Positions 22,540 through 32,960 of a DNA stretch of 64,000 nt are shown one piece after another. Source of the DNA: Haberlea rhodopensis (lineage: Eukaryota; Streptophyta; Magnoliopsida; Lamiales; Gesneriaceae). Where the stretch lies: contig CAJQUN010000004.1 in assembly GCA_907163345.1 (NCBI GenBank), forward strand, positions 16,025,235 through 16,089,234. Direction: 5' to 3'. Below the pieces are notes generated by a model. The model was not told the DNA's origin, ran no database searches, and saw only the letters and a list, made by a program, of their open reading frames with translations. A program made the translations under genes and the position numbers. How positions within the stretch are numbered: the first letter of the stretch is position 1; each line of letters begins with the position of its first letter.

Positions 22540-23398
22540 CACTACTTCCTCACCCCGTGACTACTCCAAGCATTGGTTGGGACGCCCTCTGTAACGTTTT
22601 CTTTGTCTCCTTATGTTACTTTATTTAGTTTTTCAATAAAATCATGCTTTCCCGATATATCTTATCTGAATCACTTTAAGATTGACATGTCTCATCACAG
22701 GGCCATTTGTTATTTTTGCTTATAAATAGCATGCTCACTTTCTCACCACCACACTGTTGCAACATGCTTATCTTAAAACCTCACTAAATGTTCTTGCATC
22801 TTCTCTGAAATTCTCATTCATGGATTCATTACTTATCTAAATCAACCCTACATGGGTTGATTACTTATCTAACCCATCTCTGCTAGCTCCAGCTTCTTCT
22901 CCCAGTTCTGGTGTTCACCACCAGCCTGGAATTTAGAAAGCAGATGCATGGGTGCTGATGACAAAAAGGGGAGACAGAGACTATGATGATGAACAGAAGA
23001 TTACTTTGAAGATAACATAATTTATTTTCTAGGTTTTCTTTGTAATAATTTCTCTGTATGCACTTTTTCCCCCCTCCCATTGTCAACAACTCTGAAACTT
23101 GCCAGCTCGGATCATTCCATACTGGCAATGTTTCTCAAGTTGTATTTACCCACTTGAATGAATTGTAGACATAGACATATTGTAAGAATTGTAAAATGTA
23201 TTCAGAATTCATTTTAAATAAAAATGATATTCTTTTTGTTAATGTTCAGCTTGATTACCACTCATAATCTGCTTATTTATCTAACAATACTTGCTACTCT
23301 CCACTGCCATGTTTCTAAGTCTTAACAAGTATTTGTTGTTCTCTGATCAAGCAAGAGTCTCCACTGCTAAGTTTTGTCATCACAAAAAAGGGGGAAAT
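22540..23398 (+). other. SIRE-B 3' untranslated region and polypurine tract
   Basis: Non-coding AT-rich DNA between the env-like stop and the 3' LTR. The polypurine tract AAAAAAGGGGGAAAT fills 23384-23398. A near-direct repeat of GGGTTGATTACTTATCTAA(CC) lies at about 22815-22880. Confidence 0.7.
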
Positions 23399-24006
23399 TG
23401 TTGGGAAAATATTTCTAAGTTTTGGTGATCACAAACATCTACCTGATAAAGAGGCATTTACCGCGTGAAGAGACATCAACCAGATAAAGAGATATCTACC
23501 AGATAAAGAGACATCTAGGGTGAAGAGACATCAATCGGGTGAAGAGATATCTACCGGATAAAGAGACATCTACCATGTGAAGAGCTATCTACTGGGTGAA
23601 GAGACATCTACCACATGAAGAGACGTCAACCGGATAAAGAGATATCTATTGTATAAAGAATCATCTACCGATACAGAAGAGTGAAAGTCTACTATACAAG
23701 AGTACCAACAGATGATGAAATAAACATTAGTCATTCATGCAACCGGCAGATGGACAGCAGAGGAAAAGACAGTAGACGTATAAAGCAACAAGACAAACAA
23801 GTACAACTCAAACGTACAACAGAGCGCCACACCTCTATGATAACAGCGCCACCATTAGCGTCAGAATGAAAGAGCCGTTAATTAATAAAATTGGAAAGAA
23901 GACAACTAGAATTTGGAAGAAAAGCAGGGAGCTGATTTCAAGCAGAACTTTCCAACTGAAGAAAAGTTGTCGTTAGATCAATGTGTCTACAAATACGTCG
24001 AAGTAA
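23399..24006 (+). repeat. SIRE-B 3' LTR, truncated
   Basis: Starts TGTTGGGAAAATATTTC, parallels 19042-19713, and stops at CGAAGTAA. After this point the 5' LTR goes on (AGATGAAG) but this copy changes to unrelated sequence. Confidence 0.75.
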
Positions 24007-24340
24007 TTTAGGCTTTCTCGCTAAAGTCAACCTCTCAGTGTGCGATTCATGCTTGACATGTAAGATTTGTGGAAAGCCCATTTGAAAGGAATAAAGGGTT
24101 GTTTACCCCTGTAGTTATCACACTAGACATCTGCGAACCTATGAGTGTGAGGGCACCTCACAATACATTCTATTTCTCATTTTATTTGCACTATGGATCG
24201 GTATACCTCTTATCTCATCGACTAGAAATTTGAATATGTCAAACAATTCTAGGAAATGGTTGAGAATTAAAACGAGAACAATTTAAAATTCTACGTACCA
24301 ATAGAAAGTAAAAATATATGTCTGATTAGTTTAGATAAAT
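24007..24340. other. Unassigned sequence between SIRE-B and SIRE-C
   Basis: About 330 bp, no ORF, no repeats and no similarity noticed to the rest of the window. Confidence 0.35.
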
Positions 24341-25455
24341 TGTTAGTTTCGAATTTTAAAGATGACAAAACGGATCAGATCGATCAAGACGCTAAACCAT
24401 GTCAAAACAGATCACGCCGATATGGTCTATCGCAAAATCAGAACGGATCGATGAGAATCAGCATGACCAGATCGAAGCACGAGATCAGCTCAATAATAAT
24501 CAGATCAGAGCAGACAAGGTTGAATATGTGTCGTTCTTCAGTCCGAATCATTAACGTCTATTTATTGAAGCATTTAATAATGCAATTAATGGTGACAAAG
24601 ACCAAGGACTGAAGATTACCTCAAAAGGTAAGAAGACAAAGAAGACCTTACCTGACAGACGCCGAAAGCATAGACCAGAATGGCAAGTGCCTAAAAGAAT
24701 AAGACTGTAGCCTATTCAGAGATTGAGCAGAGTCAAGAGTTGCACAGATAAGGAAATAATGTCGTTGGTATAAGTAACTATATAAGGATGCAACTAAAGA
24801 GCTCAAAGGGACGACTGATCAATCAAGAAAAGAAAAGAAAACAAAAACAGCACAAGCTTACAAGGACAGATATTCTTGAGCAGAGTTACTTTTATAAGAT
24901 ACTCATCTTACCAGTCTGCTCAAAGTTTTCATAAGCACAGTAATATTTGATCGTCATAGGATCATTGTGTACATAGACAAGATCAGTCTGTCTGTTGTAT
25001 TTTTACTAAGATAGAGAAATGAGATTCAATTGTAACTGTCAGACAGTGTGTGTTTGAACAGATCGAGAGACTAGGAGTTTAAGTCTGGTAGTGGGGTAAA
25101 TCCAGCTGAATCGGGTTTGTACAACAGGATTATAAATCAAAGTCTTCTAGTGGAATCCTTCCTTAATTGGAAGAAAGGGAGACGTAGAAGGATTACACCA
25201 CCTTCGAACTTCCAGAAACATATTCTGTTCTTTTATCATTCCGCACTACGTTATACTCTTTAAGCCATCGAGCTGTTCTTACCAGTCTAGAACAGATCGT
25301 TCCGCACTATTATATTCAGTGATCTGTTCTGCTGACAAGTTGATTAAAAAATAGATTTCACTCACTAACCCGAGAGAAATCAAAAAGGATTAATTTTAAA
25401 GGAGTGTTCATTCACCCCCCCCCCCCCCTCTAAACACTCCAGACCGATCCTAACA
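24341..25455 (+). repeat. SIRE-C 5' LTR (1115 bp)
   Basis: Starts TGTTAGTTTCG and ends GATCCTAACA. Its CAAAGTCTTCTAGTG segment matches the end of the SIRE-B 5' LTR. A run of about 16 C stands at 25416-25431; exact homopolymer length may be unreliable. Confidence 0.85.
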
Positions 25456-25457
25456 AG

Positions 25458-25469
25458 TGGTATCAGAGC
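25458..25469 (+). other. Primer-binding site of SIRE-C
   Basis: TGGTATCAGAGC two bases after the LTR end. Confidence 0.92.
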
Positions 25470-25502
25470 AGATCGTCTTAATCATCAAAGATACTTGAAC
25501 TG

Positions 25503-27454
25503 ATGTCATCATTCAACAAGATTCCCATGTTCTCCAAAGAAGATTATGATGATTGGAGAATCAGAATGCAAGCACATCTGGCAGCACAGGATGACGATAT
25601 GTGGTTCGTCATCACTGATGAACCAATGAAGATTTTGAAAGTCAATATAGCAGCTGCCATTACTGGTGGTGAACCCCAAATGGTCGAGAAGGACAGATCC
25701 CTCTGGACGAATGAAGAAAGGAAGAAAGCAAATCTAGACAACGTAGCTAAAGACATATTGTTCAAGACGTTGGACAAGAATATGTTCATTAAAATCAAAA
25801 TGTGCTCAACTGCTAAAGAAATTTGGGAGAAGATAGCACAGCTATGTGAAGGGAACGACCAGACCAAGGAAAACAAGCTGACTGTTGCTCTACAAAAATT
25901 TGAGAGCATAAAAATGAAGCTTGGAGAAACTCTAAACGAGTTTGATGAAAGAGTCACTGGTATTATCAATGAACTAAATGGTCTGGGCAATGAATACTCT
26001 AATAGAGAGATTGCTCTGAAAGTAATGAGAGCATTGCCAAAGGAATGGGATGTCAAGACTATTGCAATGAGGGAGTCTAAAGATCTGAACAAAGTTGAAC
26101 TCCATGATCTGTTCGCAGATCTTAAGGCGTATGAGTTTGAACTGATCACCAGAGGTAAAGCAGAGACATTCATCTCTCAACCAAACAAAGCACTGACAGC
26201 CATTCCAGACCAGACCACCCCCTCAACAGACCGATCTATTGAACAGATAAGTAATGATGCTATGTCATTATTTATCAAGAAATTTGGTAAATCATGTCTA
26301 AGAACAAACGGAATTTCAAACCTTCTCATCACTATAAATTGAGAAAAGACGATGCTGTTAATGATCAGGCTTGCTACAATTGTGGTAAGACCGGACACTT
26401 TATTGCAAACTGCACCAGACCGAAGAAAGATGAACGAAAAGAAAGGCATCGTGATGACAAGAAAAAGAAGCACTACAAAGATCATAAAAATCATGGGAAG
26501 TCCCAAAAGGATCTGGTAGCAGAGGAAGGTAACAACAAGTGGGCTCAGACTGACTCAGAATCAGAAAGCTCCGAATATTCTTCCAGCGAAAGCGAAGAGG
26601 AAAGCCAATGTCTAATGGCAGACGGAGAAAAGAGTCAAACAGACGAGGTATTCGATCTTGACTCAAATGAATTCACACGTGAAGAGCTCATGTCTGCACT
26701 GCAAGACATGGCTAATGATTATAGAATATTAGCTGAATCATTTGAGAAAATTAAAGCTAAAGCCAACGATCAAATAGATGAGCATATCAAACCAAGCTGC
26801 TCTGAGCTAGGTGAGTGCAATAATCTACAGATCGAGCTGAATAAGCTGAAAATCTCTTACGATCAGCTCCATGAAGAAAACAAGAGAATTAGCACACAAA
26901 ATGCTAAGCTTTCTCATATTTTCAAAACATGGACAAAATCAAGAGCATCACTGGAAGAATTGCAAGAGGTACAAAGAAATGTCGGTGACATCACCGGCAT
27001 AGGCTTTGACATCAATGACTGCACCAAAGATGAATCTGAATTGTTGCTGGTAAAGAATAAAATCAAACAGATGACATTTGTTAGATCCAGCACAGTATAT
27101 GAAACCGAAGTGATTACAATTCAAACGGGAGTCTCCTTCGGGGATCAAGGTTTGAGAAAAGGAATTGGGTACGTTAACCAAGCCAAAGAAAAGGCACCAG
27201 CAAGCTTTGTGTCTATCAGACCAAATCTAAAGGTGCAAGATCTAAGGCAAGGAAGACCATCCAACTACTATAACTCAAAACCAGTTCAACGAAGATATGA
27301 ATTACCTTATAAGAATCAAAGGCTTCTATATCACACATATCATCACACACACCATCGAAATAGATCAGCTCACATCACACCAGACACACACAAGCCATTA
27401 AAGCTGATTCAGGTGTGGGTTCCCAAAGGGCTAATCCATTCTGGACCCAAGTAG
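25503..27454 (+). pseudogene. SIRE-C gag with long linker, frameshifted
   Basis: The start codon at 25503 gives MSSFNKIPMFSKEDYDDWRI, a copia Gag N-terminus, followed by the retrotransposon Gag domain (WEKIAQLCEGNDQTKENKL; ALPKEWDVKT). A frameshift just before 26294 separates this from a second frame with the zinc knuckle CYNCGKTGHFIANC. That frame continues through a Lys/Arg-rich then Ser/Glu-rich acidic stretch, a probable coiled coil (about 26680-26960) and a basic region ending QVWVPKG. The frame closes at TAG 27452. The long Gag extension with coiled coil is typical of SIRE elements. Gag forms the particle that packages element RNA. Confidence 0.88.
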
Positions 27455-29220
27455 GATTGGGTACCAACAGTAATTATGCTTGATGACAGGTACTGAAGAA
27501 ACTAGTGTCGGACTGGTACTTAGACAGTGGGTGTTCTCGTAACATGACAGGAAACGTCGAGCTGCTGTCTGAAGTCACAGAATGTACTGGACCAAAGATC
27601 ATCTTCGGGGATAACTCAAAGGGTAAGACCGTGGGCAAGGGTAAGATTGTCCATGGTAACATTACTATCAATGATGTGTTATTAGTTGAAAATCTATGCT
27701 ATAATCTGATTAGTATAAGTCAACTATGTGATAATGGTTATGCTGTAGAATTCCACAAACACACATGCACTGTCAAATCATCAGACGGTATGACCATGCT
27801 TGTAGGAATCAGAAGTGGAAACACATATAAGATTAACTGGAATTTCGCTCAACCTAATAATCCTACTTGCTTCATCGCGAATAATGATAATAAACACTGG
27901 TTATGGCATAAACGCTTGAATCATCTCAACTTTAAGACTATCTCTAGCTTGTAAACATGATTTAGTTGTCGGTCTGCCCAAGATCGACTTTTCCAAGGAT
28001 AAGATCTGTGAAGCTTGCCAAATGGGCAAACATATCAGATCATCCTTCAAAAACAAGAATGCCAAATCCTCCTCACGTTGCTTAGAACTATTACATATGG
28101 ACTTGTTTGGTCCCATACCAATAACAAGTTTAGGGGGAATGCGGTATACTCTTGTTGTTATTGATGATTACTCACGTTTTACATGGACTATATTTTTGAG
28201 CAGTAAAGATCAGACCGGTCCAAAGTTGATCAAGCTGCTGAAACGCACTCAGAATGAGAAATCATCGAGTATAGATATAATTCGAAGTGACAAAGGCACT
28301 GAATTCTCAAATCAGAATCTTGAATCTTTTCTAGAAGATCAAGGAATTAAGCATGAATTCTCAGCCGCTCGAACCCCTCAACAGAATGGAGTTGCAGAAC
28401 GAAGGAACAGAACGCTTAAGGAGGCAGCAAGAACAATGCTTGCAGATTCTAGTATTTCCCAAAAGTTCTGGGCAGAAGCTGTAAATACTGCATGTTATAC
28501 TCAAAACCGATCCATGATTAACAAGAAGTTAAATCTAACTCCATATGAAGTATGGACAGGTAACAGGCCTTCTATCTCTCACCTTCATGTATTTGGTTGC
28601 AAATGTTTCGTTCACAATAATGGTAAGAATCATCTTACACCATTCGAACTAAGTCAGATTATGGAATATTATTAGGATATTCATCTAATAGTAAAGCTTT
28701 TCGCATCTTCAATAATCGAACCTTAATTGTAGAAGAATCAGTTCATGTAGTGTTTGATGAATCCTTGTGTATTGAGGGCAACAAGGAATTAATTCAAAAT
28801 CAGATGGAAAATATCCACCTCGAAGCTAACAGTGATGATGACAATGTAGCTAATAGGTCAAGAGACAATCCACCGGAACGTGAACTACCAGATAGACCGG
28901 ATCAAGGCACTGAAGTTCTTCCAGATCGAGTTCTTCCAGATCGAGCCGATCCGGAGGTTCTGAACTCTAATATTAAAGCAGATGCTGATAATGTCACTAC
29001 TACTAATCCTTCTGGACCAGATAATCCATAATCAAGCTATCGATGGACAAAGAAGCATCCACCTGATCTAGTAATTGGAAGTCCTTCTGCACCCATAAGA
29101 ACTAGAGGACAGATGATGGATGAATTCACTCACGCTTCTATATCTAATCTGGAACCCAAATAGATTGATGAAGCATTGACTGATTATAACTGGATAAAGG
29201 CCATGCAAGAAGAGCTTAAC
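27455..29220 (+). pseudogene. SIRE-C pol: protease and integrase, truncated before the RT active site
   Basis: Protease: DWYLDSGCSRNMTG at 27511, an active-site D-S-G. The integrase zinc region includes HWLWHKRLNHLNF (27895), then a frameshift near 27950. The integrase core (28022-28675) has Asp in HMDLFGP, Asp in RSDKGTEF and Glu in NGVAERRNRT. Another frameshift follows at about 28670, then the variable linker (28750-29031) with repeated LPDR units. A stop (TAG at 29161) precedes IDEALTDYNWIKAMQEELN, the very start of reverse transcriptase. The sequence ends there at the gypsy junction. Multiple breaks make it inactive. Confidence 0.88.
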
Positions 29221-29680
29221 TGGAATTCCAAGTGGGAGATAAGGTCTTTTTGAAGATCACACCTTTCAGAGGTGTGGTTCGTTTTGGTATGCACGGGAAG
29301 TTGTCTCCGAGGTATGTTGGGCCATATGAGATATTGCAGCGCATCGGCATTTTGGCTTACCGTTTGGCTCTACCGCAGTCATTGTCTGGTATACATGACG
29401 TCTTTCATGTCTCTATGTTGCGGAAGTATGAGCCAGATCTGTCTCATGTTTTACAGCCCTCAGAGGTTCAGTTGGGTTCAGATGTGTCCTACGTTGAACG
29501 ACCCACCGATGGTAAAGGTTCAGTGGGATCGTAGGGGTGTCAAGGAGGCCACGTGGGAGACGGAGCAGCATATGGTGCAGCATTACCCGGAACTATTCTC
29601 TGATATGTGATTTATGTTTAGTTTCGTTTTGGGTAAGTGCATGCGATTTCGAGGTCAAAATATTGTAAGTATGGGAGTAT
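29221..29680 (+). pseudogene. Tek-1 upstream partial copy: integrase C-terminus and 3' end
   Basis: 29221 corresponds to 37591 in Tek-1, and the two run in parallel to the LTR start (29681 = 38098). It encodes the integrase C-terminal region (VGDKVFLKI, LSPRYVGPYEIL, SGIHDVFHVSMLRKY) and a chromodomain-like tail (WDRRGVKEATWETE). About 50 bp present at 37873-37921 are missing near 29505, shifting the frame. It is the 3' remnant of a second Tek copy lying directly before the 5' LTR of Tek-1. Confidence 0.88.
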
Positions 29681-30509
29681 TGTGATTCCCCGAAATAATT
29701 ATATGCAATTTGGGCATTAATTATGTTTAGGTGATTAATTATGGTGGTAATCGATTTATGTGTTGGAATTAATTATCTTGTTGAAATGCTTAGTCACATG
29801 GTAGGCGTGACTAGGGGGTGTATTTCAGGGTGCATGTTGTGCATGTTGAGAAATTGGGTGTTGGCATGATTTAATTGTATTGGTTGGCATTTATTTTGGA
29901 AAGCATGAATTTATTGGGAGTTTGGTGCATTTTTGTAAAATGCTTTTAAAATACCATGTTGGGGTATTTTATACATCATGTTAATTAATGGGGTACAAAT
30001 TTAATTATAACCCTTTTAATCCCACTATACCCCCCCCCCCCCCCCCCCCACTTTAGTTCACTTTTAACCATCACTCTTAAATCCCCAAATTTCACTCGCA
30101 AACCCTACCTTCCTTCCCATTTTCAATTTTGGCTCCAAAGAGAGGAGAAATCCTTGCAAAAACTTGATTTGTGAGATTATTGGTAGGATTTGGAGTCCTC
30201 AAGAGGTATGGAACCCTTTATAAAGTTTTAATGGTGTTTGGTTTTGAAATGGGTTGGTATTTGAGTTTTTATGTGGGTTTGTTTTTGGTTATGTGTTGGA
30301 AGGCTAGATAAAGGGCAGCGGAATCGGGCAGGCAAGTCTGAAAGTAGGCAGGGGAGTTGTATGTGGTTGGGTTATGATTTTTGAGGTGTTTCATGTGGGT
30401 TTTAGTGAGTTATGTTGGTATTTTAGTTGTTGGAATGTTGGGTTTGAAGTGTATGTGATAGAACTTGAAAAATGCTCAAAAATGGTGAAGATTCGCGCAC
30501 ACAGCAAGT

Positions 30510-30701
30510 GGCGATCGATCGCTACATTCGTAGCGATCGATCGCCGAAGGCCAGTGGCAAAAAATGTTGCAGGCGATCGATCGCCATATATGGCGTGATT
30601 GATCGCCGCGAGGCAGAAAGGTCAGGTGATCGATCGCTACATCGAAGCGATCGATCGGTAAGGCTCGCGATCGATCGCCTCGATGCAGCGATCGATCGCC
30701 A
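30510..30701. repeat. GCGATCGATCGC palindrome cluster in Tek-1 5' LTR
   Basis: Eight palindromes at 17-35 bp spacing. The 3' LTR copy is at 47569-47760 with the same eight and a few substitutions (for example GATTGATC here, GATCGATC there). Confidence 0.88.
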
Positions 30702-30858
30702 GCTGCTTAAAAGTGGGAAATGATGTTTTTTGTTGATTTTTTGGTATTGGGACTATAATTGGCTTCTAATATTGATTTGTATAGTTGTGTAGAACCATCC
30801 CAGGTACCAACAACTTCAAGGAGAAAAGTGCTTCAACTTCTCCACTTTTGAGACTAAG

Positions 30859-30876
30859 GTACGTAGTGAGACGTAC
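30859..30876 (+). other. GTACGT-ACGTAC inverted repeat in Tek-1 5' LTR
   Basis: AAGGTACGTAGTGAGACGTACGAGC region: 6-bp arms, 6-base loop. Conserved at 47919-47936 in the 3' LTR. The left arm, AAG/GTACGT, also fits a 5' splice-site consensus. Confidence 0.78.
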
Positions 30877-31765
30877 GAGCATCGGAGTAAAATGTGTTCT
30901 TACGCTTTTTGCTATATATATATCATGGACAAGTGTGGATTACGAAATGTGTTGATATATATTGAGATAATGGTGATGCATTATGATTGTGGACTCAAGT
31001 ATTGTGGTTATTTATATGTGGTTGGAAATGCTTGATTATTCCGGTAGTTGTTATATACGAGCGAGGGAGGTACTTGCCGCTGTCATATGAAGCGATGGTA
31101 ATATGATATTTGCCGCTGTCATGTCGAAGCGTGTACATGCCGCTGTCATTGTCGAAGCGAGGGATATCATATGATGCCGCTATATGTCGAAGCGAGGGGT
31201 CCTAAAATTCCGCTGTTGTAACAGGACCGGAACAGTCACATTTCTAGTGATTAATGTGGAACATTGTGGTTATAACTGGAACGTGATATCGATCATTATA
31301 TTGGGAACTAATGATTTTGTGCATGATTTTATGAAACAGGAACAACAATGAAAATGTGCTAATGTGGTAAATCAGGGAGCATACATACATTCATATCTCA
31401 TGCAATTATTTATGTTATTGCGTTTGGATTTTGTTGAATAGTGATGTATATGCTCATGGTGAGTTTTTCCTGTAGGTACACATTTTGGCTTGGAGGGCTA
31501 TGGGCCGGGTTGAGGCAGTGAGCTACGAGAAGCATTAAGGAGTTAGGTTACAGGATTTTTGGATAGTCTCTACTCTAGGAGTAGTGTAAATCTATAGTAT
31601 TAGCATTTATTGTGGGGAATGTAATTAATTAGCTTTTGGAATTTTATTTTTGGCCTGTAATCCTATTAGCTCAAGGCTACAACCGGAACCATAAACTGTC
31701 TTTAATGCATGTTAGCCCTATTTATATTCTTTTTACACTGTTAAGGTAGAGAAGCCTTACATTAG

Positions 31766-31777
31766 TGGTATCAGAGC
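31766..31777 (+). other. Primer-binding site of Tek-1
   Basis: TGGTATCAGAGC four bases after the LTR end. The following bases (AGTGGTTAG) match LARD-1 and LARD-2. Confidence 0.93.
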
Positions 31778-31980
31778 AGTGGTTAGAGAACCCGGGAATG
31801 AGTGAAGGGTAGCCTTAGCAATAGGTTGGCTATGTGCTCTTTTTAAACATGTTTTATGCATGTAGTGCATGTAGAGTATATAAATGTTATACTAACATGT
31901 TTTGGTTATTGTTACTCATGTTATCTAACGACGTATTATATGAACTGTTTTGGTGTTATTGTTAACCCTTGTGTTACAGC

Positions 31981-32960
31981 ATGGCAGCAAATATCGATAT
32001 AGGAGACGCGGTGAGTGTTAATGCAAGTGCTGGGCGCACAAATCCTCTACCACCGCCAGCTTTGGGCGAAGAACCGTCTGAACAGCAGTTGTTGCCCGGG
32101 GAACTGAGCTTGACTCAATTCCTTGCATACCGACCCCCGATGTTTGAAGGAACTGAGACAGGGGAACAGGCCGAAGAGTGGTTAGAAAGGATAGAGCAAA
32201 TCTTCGTGGCGGCTCCTTGTGCAAAGTCGGCCTGGATAAGGTTAGCAGAATTCCAGCTGTCCAAGAAGCCACTAATGTGGTGGAAGACCACGGTGTTAGA
32301 ACAGGAGGCTCAAGGTCATGAGATAAACTGGAAGCTGTTTAGAACTCGATTTCTGACCCGGTACTTTTCGGCTGCTGCACGGGAAGCTAAGGGGGATGAA
32401 TTTACTAACCTAAAGCAAGGTACTACGCCGGTGTCAGACTATGCTCTTCACTACTGTTCTTTGCTCAGATTGTACCTCATATCTCCACAAATACTCAAGC
32501 AAAGATGAGGCACTTCATGAAAGGCTTGAGGCCTGAATTGTACGATAGGGCAATCACTTATGGCCCTACTTGTTTTGATGACGCCCTTGCACGGGCTGAG
32601 CTGGCAGAATTGGGAGTGGGTGCATATCCGACTGTAGCGCCACCTCCAGCACCACCACAGAGATCGACCCGAAAAAACTTGAAACCAAGGGGCGACCATT
32701 TTAAGCCAAGGGGGAACTCATCAGCTTCCCGATTCAGTGGTAGACGGCCTGATGTGCGTGGAAGGGGAAATCGTGGGAATAATGGCCCGTCAAATAGGGG
32801 ACAGTCACAAGCAAGTAATCATGGGAGATTTAGATGTTTCCTTTGCGGGGGACCCCACGCGGTGAAAGAGTGTTCTGCTTGTTTTGAATGTGGAAAGCAT
32901 GGCCACTTTGCTCGAGAATGTTCTAATCGGGGAGGACAACAGAACACTATGGGGGAGACC
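31981..32960 (+). pseudogene. Tek-1 gag, frameshifted
   Basis: ATG at 31981 (MAANIDIGDAV). The Gag core reads FLAYRPPMFEGTETGEQAEE, then WLERIEQIFVAAPC and RFLTRYFSAAAREAKGDEF. A one-base loss near 32470 closes the frame at 32506, and the product continues in another frame from 32505 (MRHFMKGLRPELYDRAI). Two zinc-knuckle-like motifs follow: CFLCGGPHAVKEC and the classical CFECGKHGHFAREC (32881-32922). A second frame change between about 32935 and 32960 leads into the protease frame. Gag packages the element RNA. Confidence 0.9.

Larger units (their letters stand above)
19042..24006 (+). mobile_element. SIRE-B: remnant SIRE-type copia (5' LTR, env-like C-terminus, 3' LTR)
   Basis: Two LTR copies start TGTTGGGAAAA (19042 and 23399). 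The second is preceded by a strong polypurine tract and an ORF region resembling the extra ORF of SIRE elements. Primer-binding site, gag and pol are absent. A gypsy LTR fragment (20041-21331) stands where they should be. Both LTRs are cut short, at 20040 and 24006, so no target duplication can be read. Confidence 0.7.
24341..29220 (+). mobile_element. SIRE-C: SIRE-type copia, 5' half, fused to a gypsy 3' end
   Basis: 5' LTR (24341-25455) with matching termini TGTTAG...CTAACA, primer-binding site at 25458, then gag, protease, integrase and the first codons of reverse transcriptase (DYNWIKAMQEELN). At 29221 the sequence changes abruptly to the integrase C-terminus of a Tekay-like gypsy. Reverse transcriptase, RNase H, any extra ORF and the 3' LTR are missing. 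Confidence 0.88.
29681..31761 (+). repeat. Tek-1 5' LTR (2081 bp)
   Basis: Starts TGTGATTCCCCGAAATAA and ends AAGCCTTACA. It contains a C-run (30030-30049), a palindrome cluster (30510-30701), the inverted repeat (30859-30876) and the GCGAGG...GCCGCT block (31056-31205). About 50 bp at 30303-30350 are absent from the 3' LTR. Confidence 0.92.

Noticed and set aside
22883..23128. Minus-strand ORF before the SIRE-B 3' LTR
   Set aside because: No motif; it lies in the 3' untranslated region of the element.
25544..26173. 209-codon minus-strand ORF
   Set aside because: Antisense shadow of the SIRE-C gag frame.
30030..30049. Run of about 20 C (also 25416-25431) as a structural signal such as a quadruplex
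   Set aside because: Long homopolymers are prone to sequencing and slippage error; the Tek-1 3' LTR has only a short C run at the same place (47164-47169).
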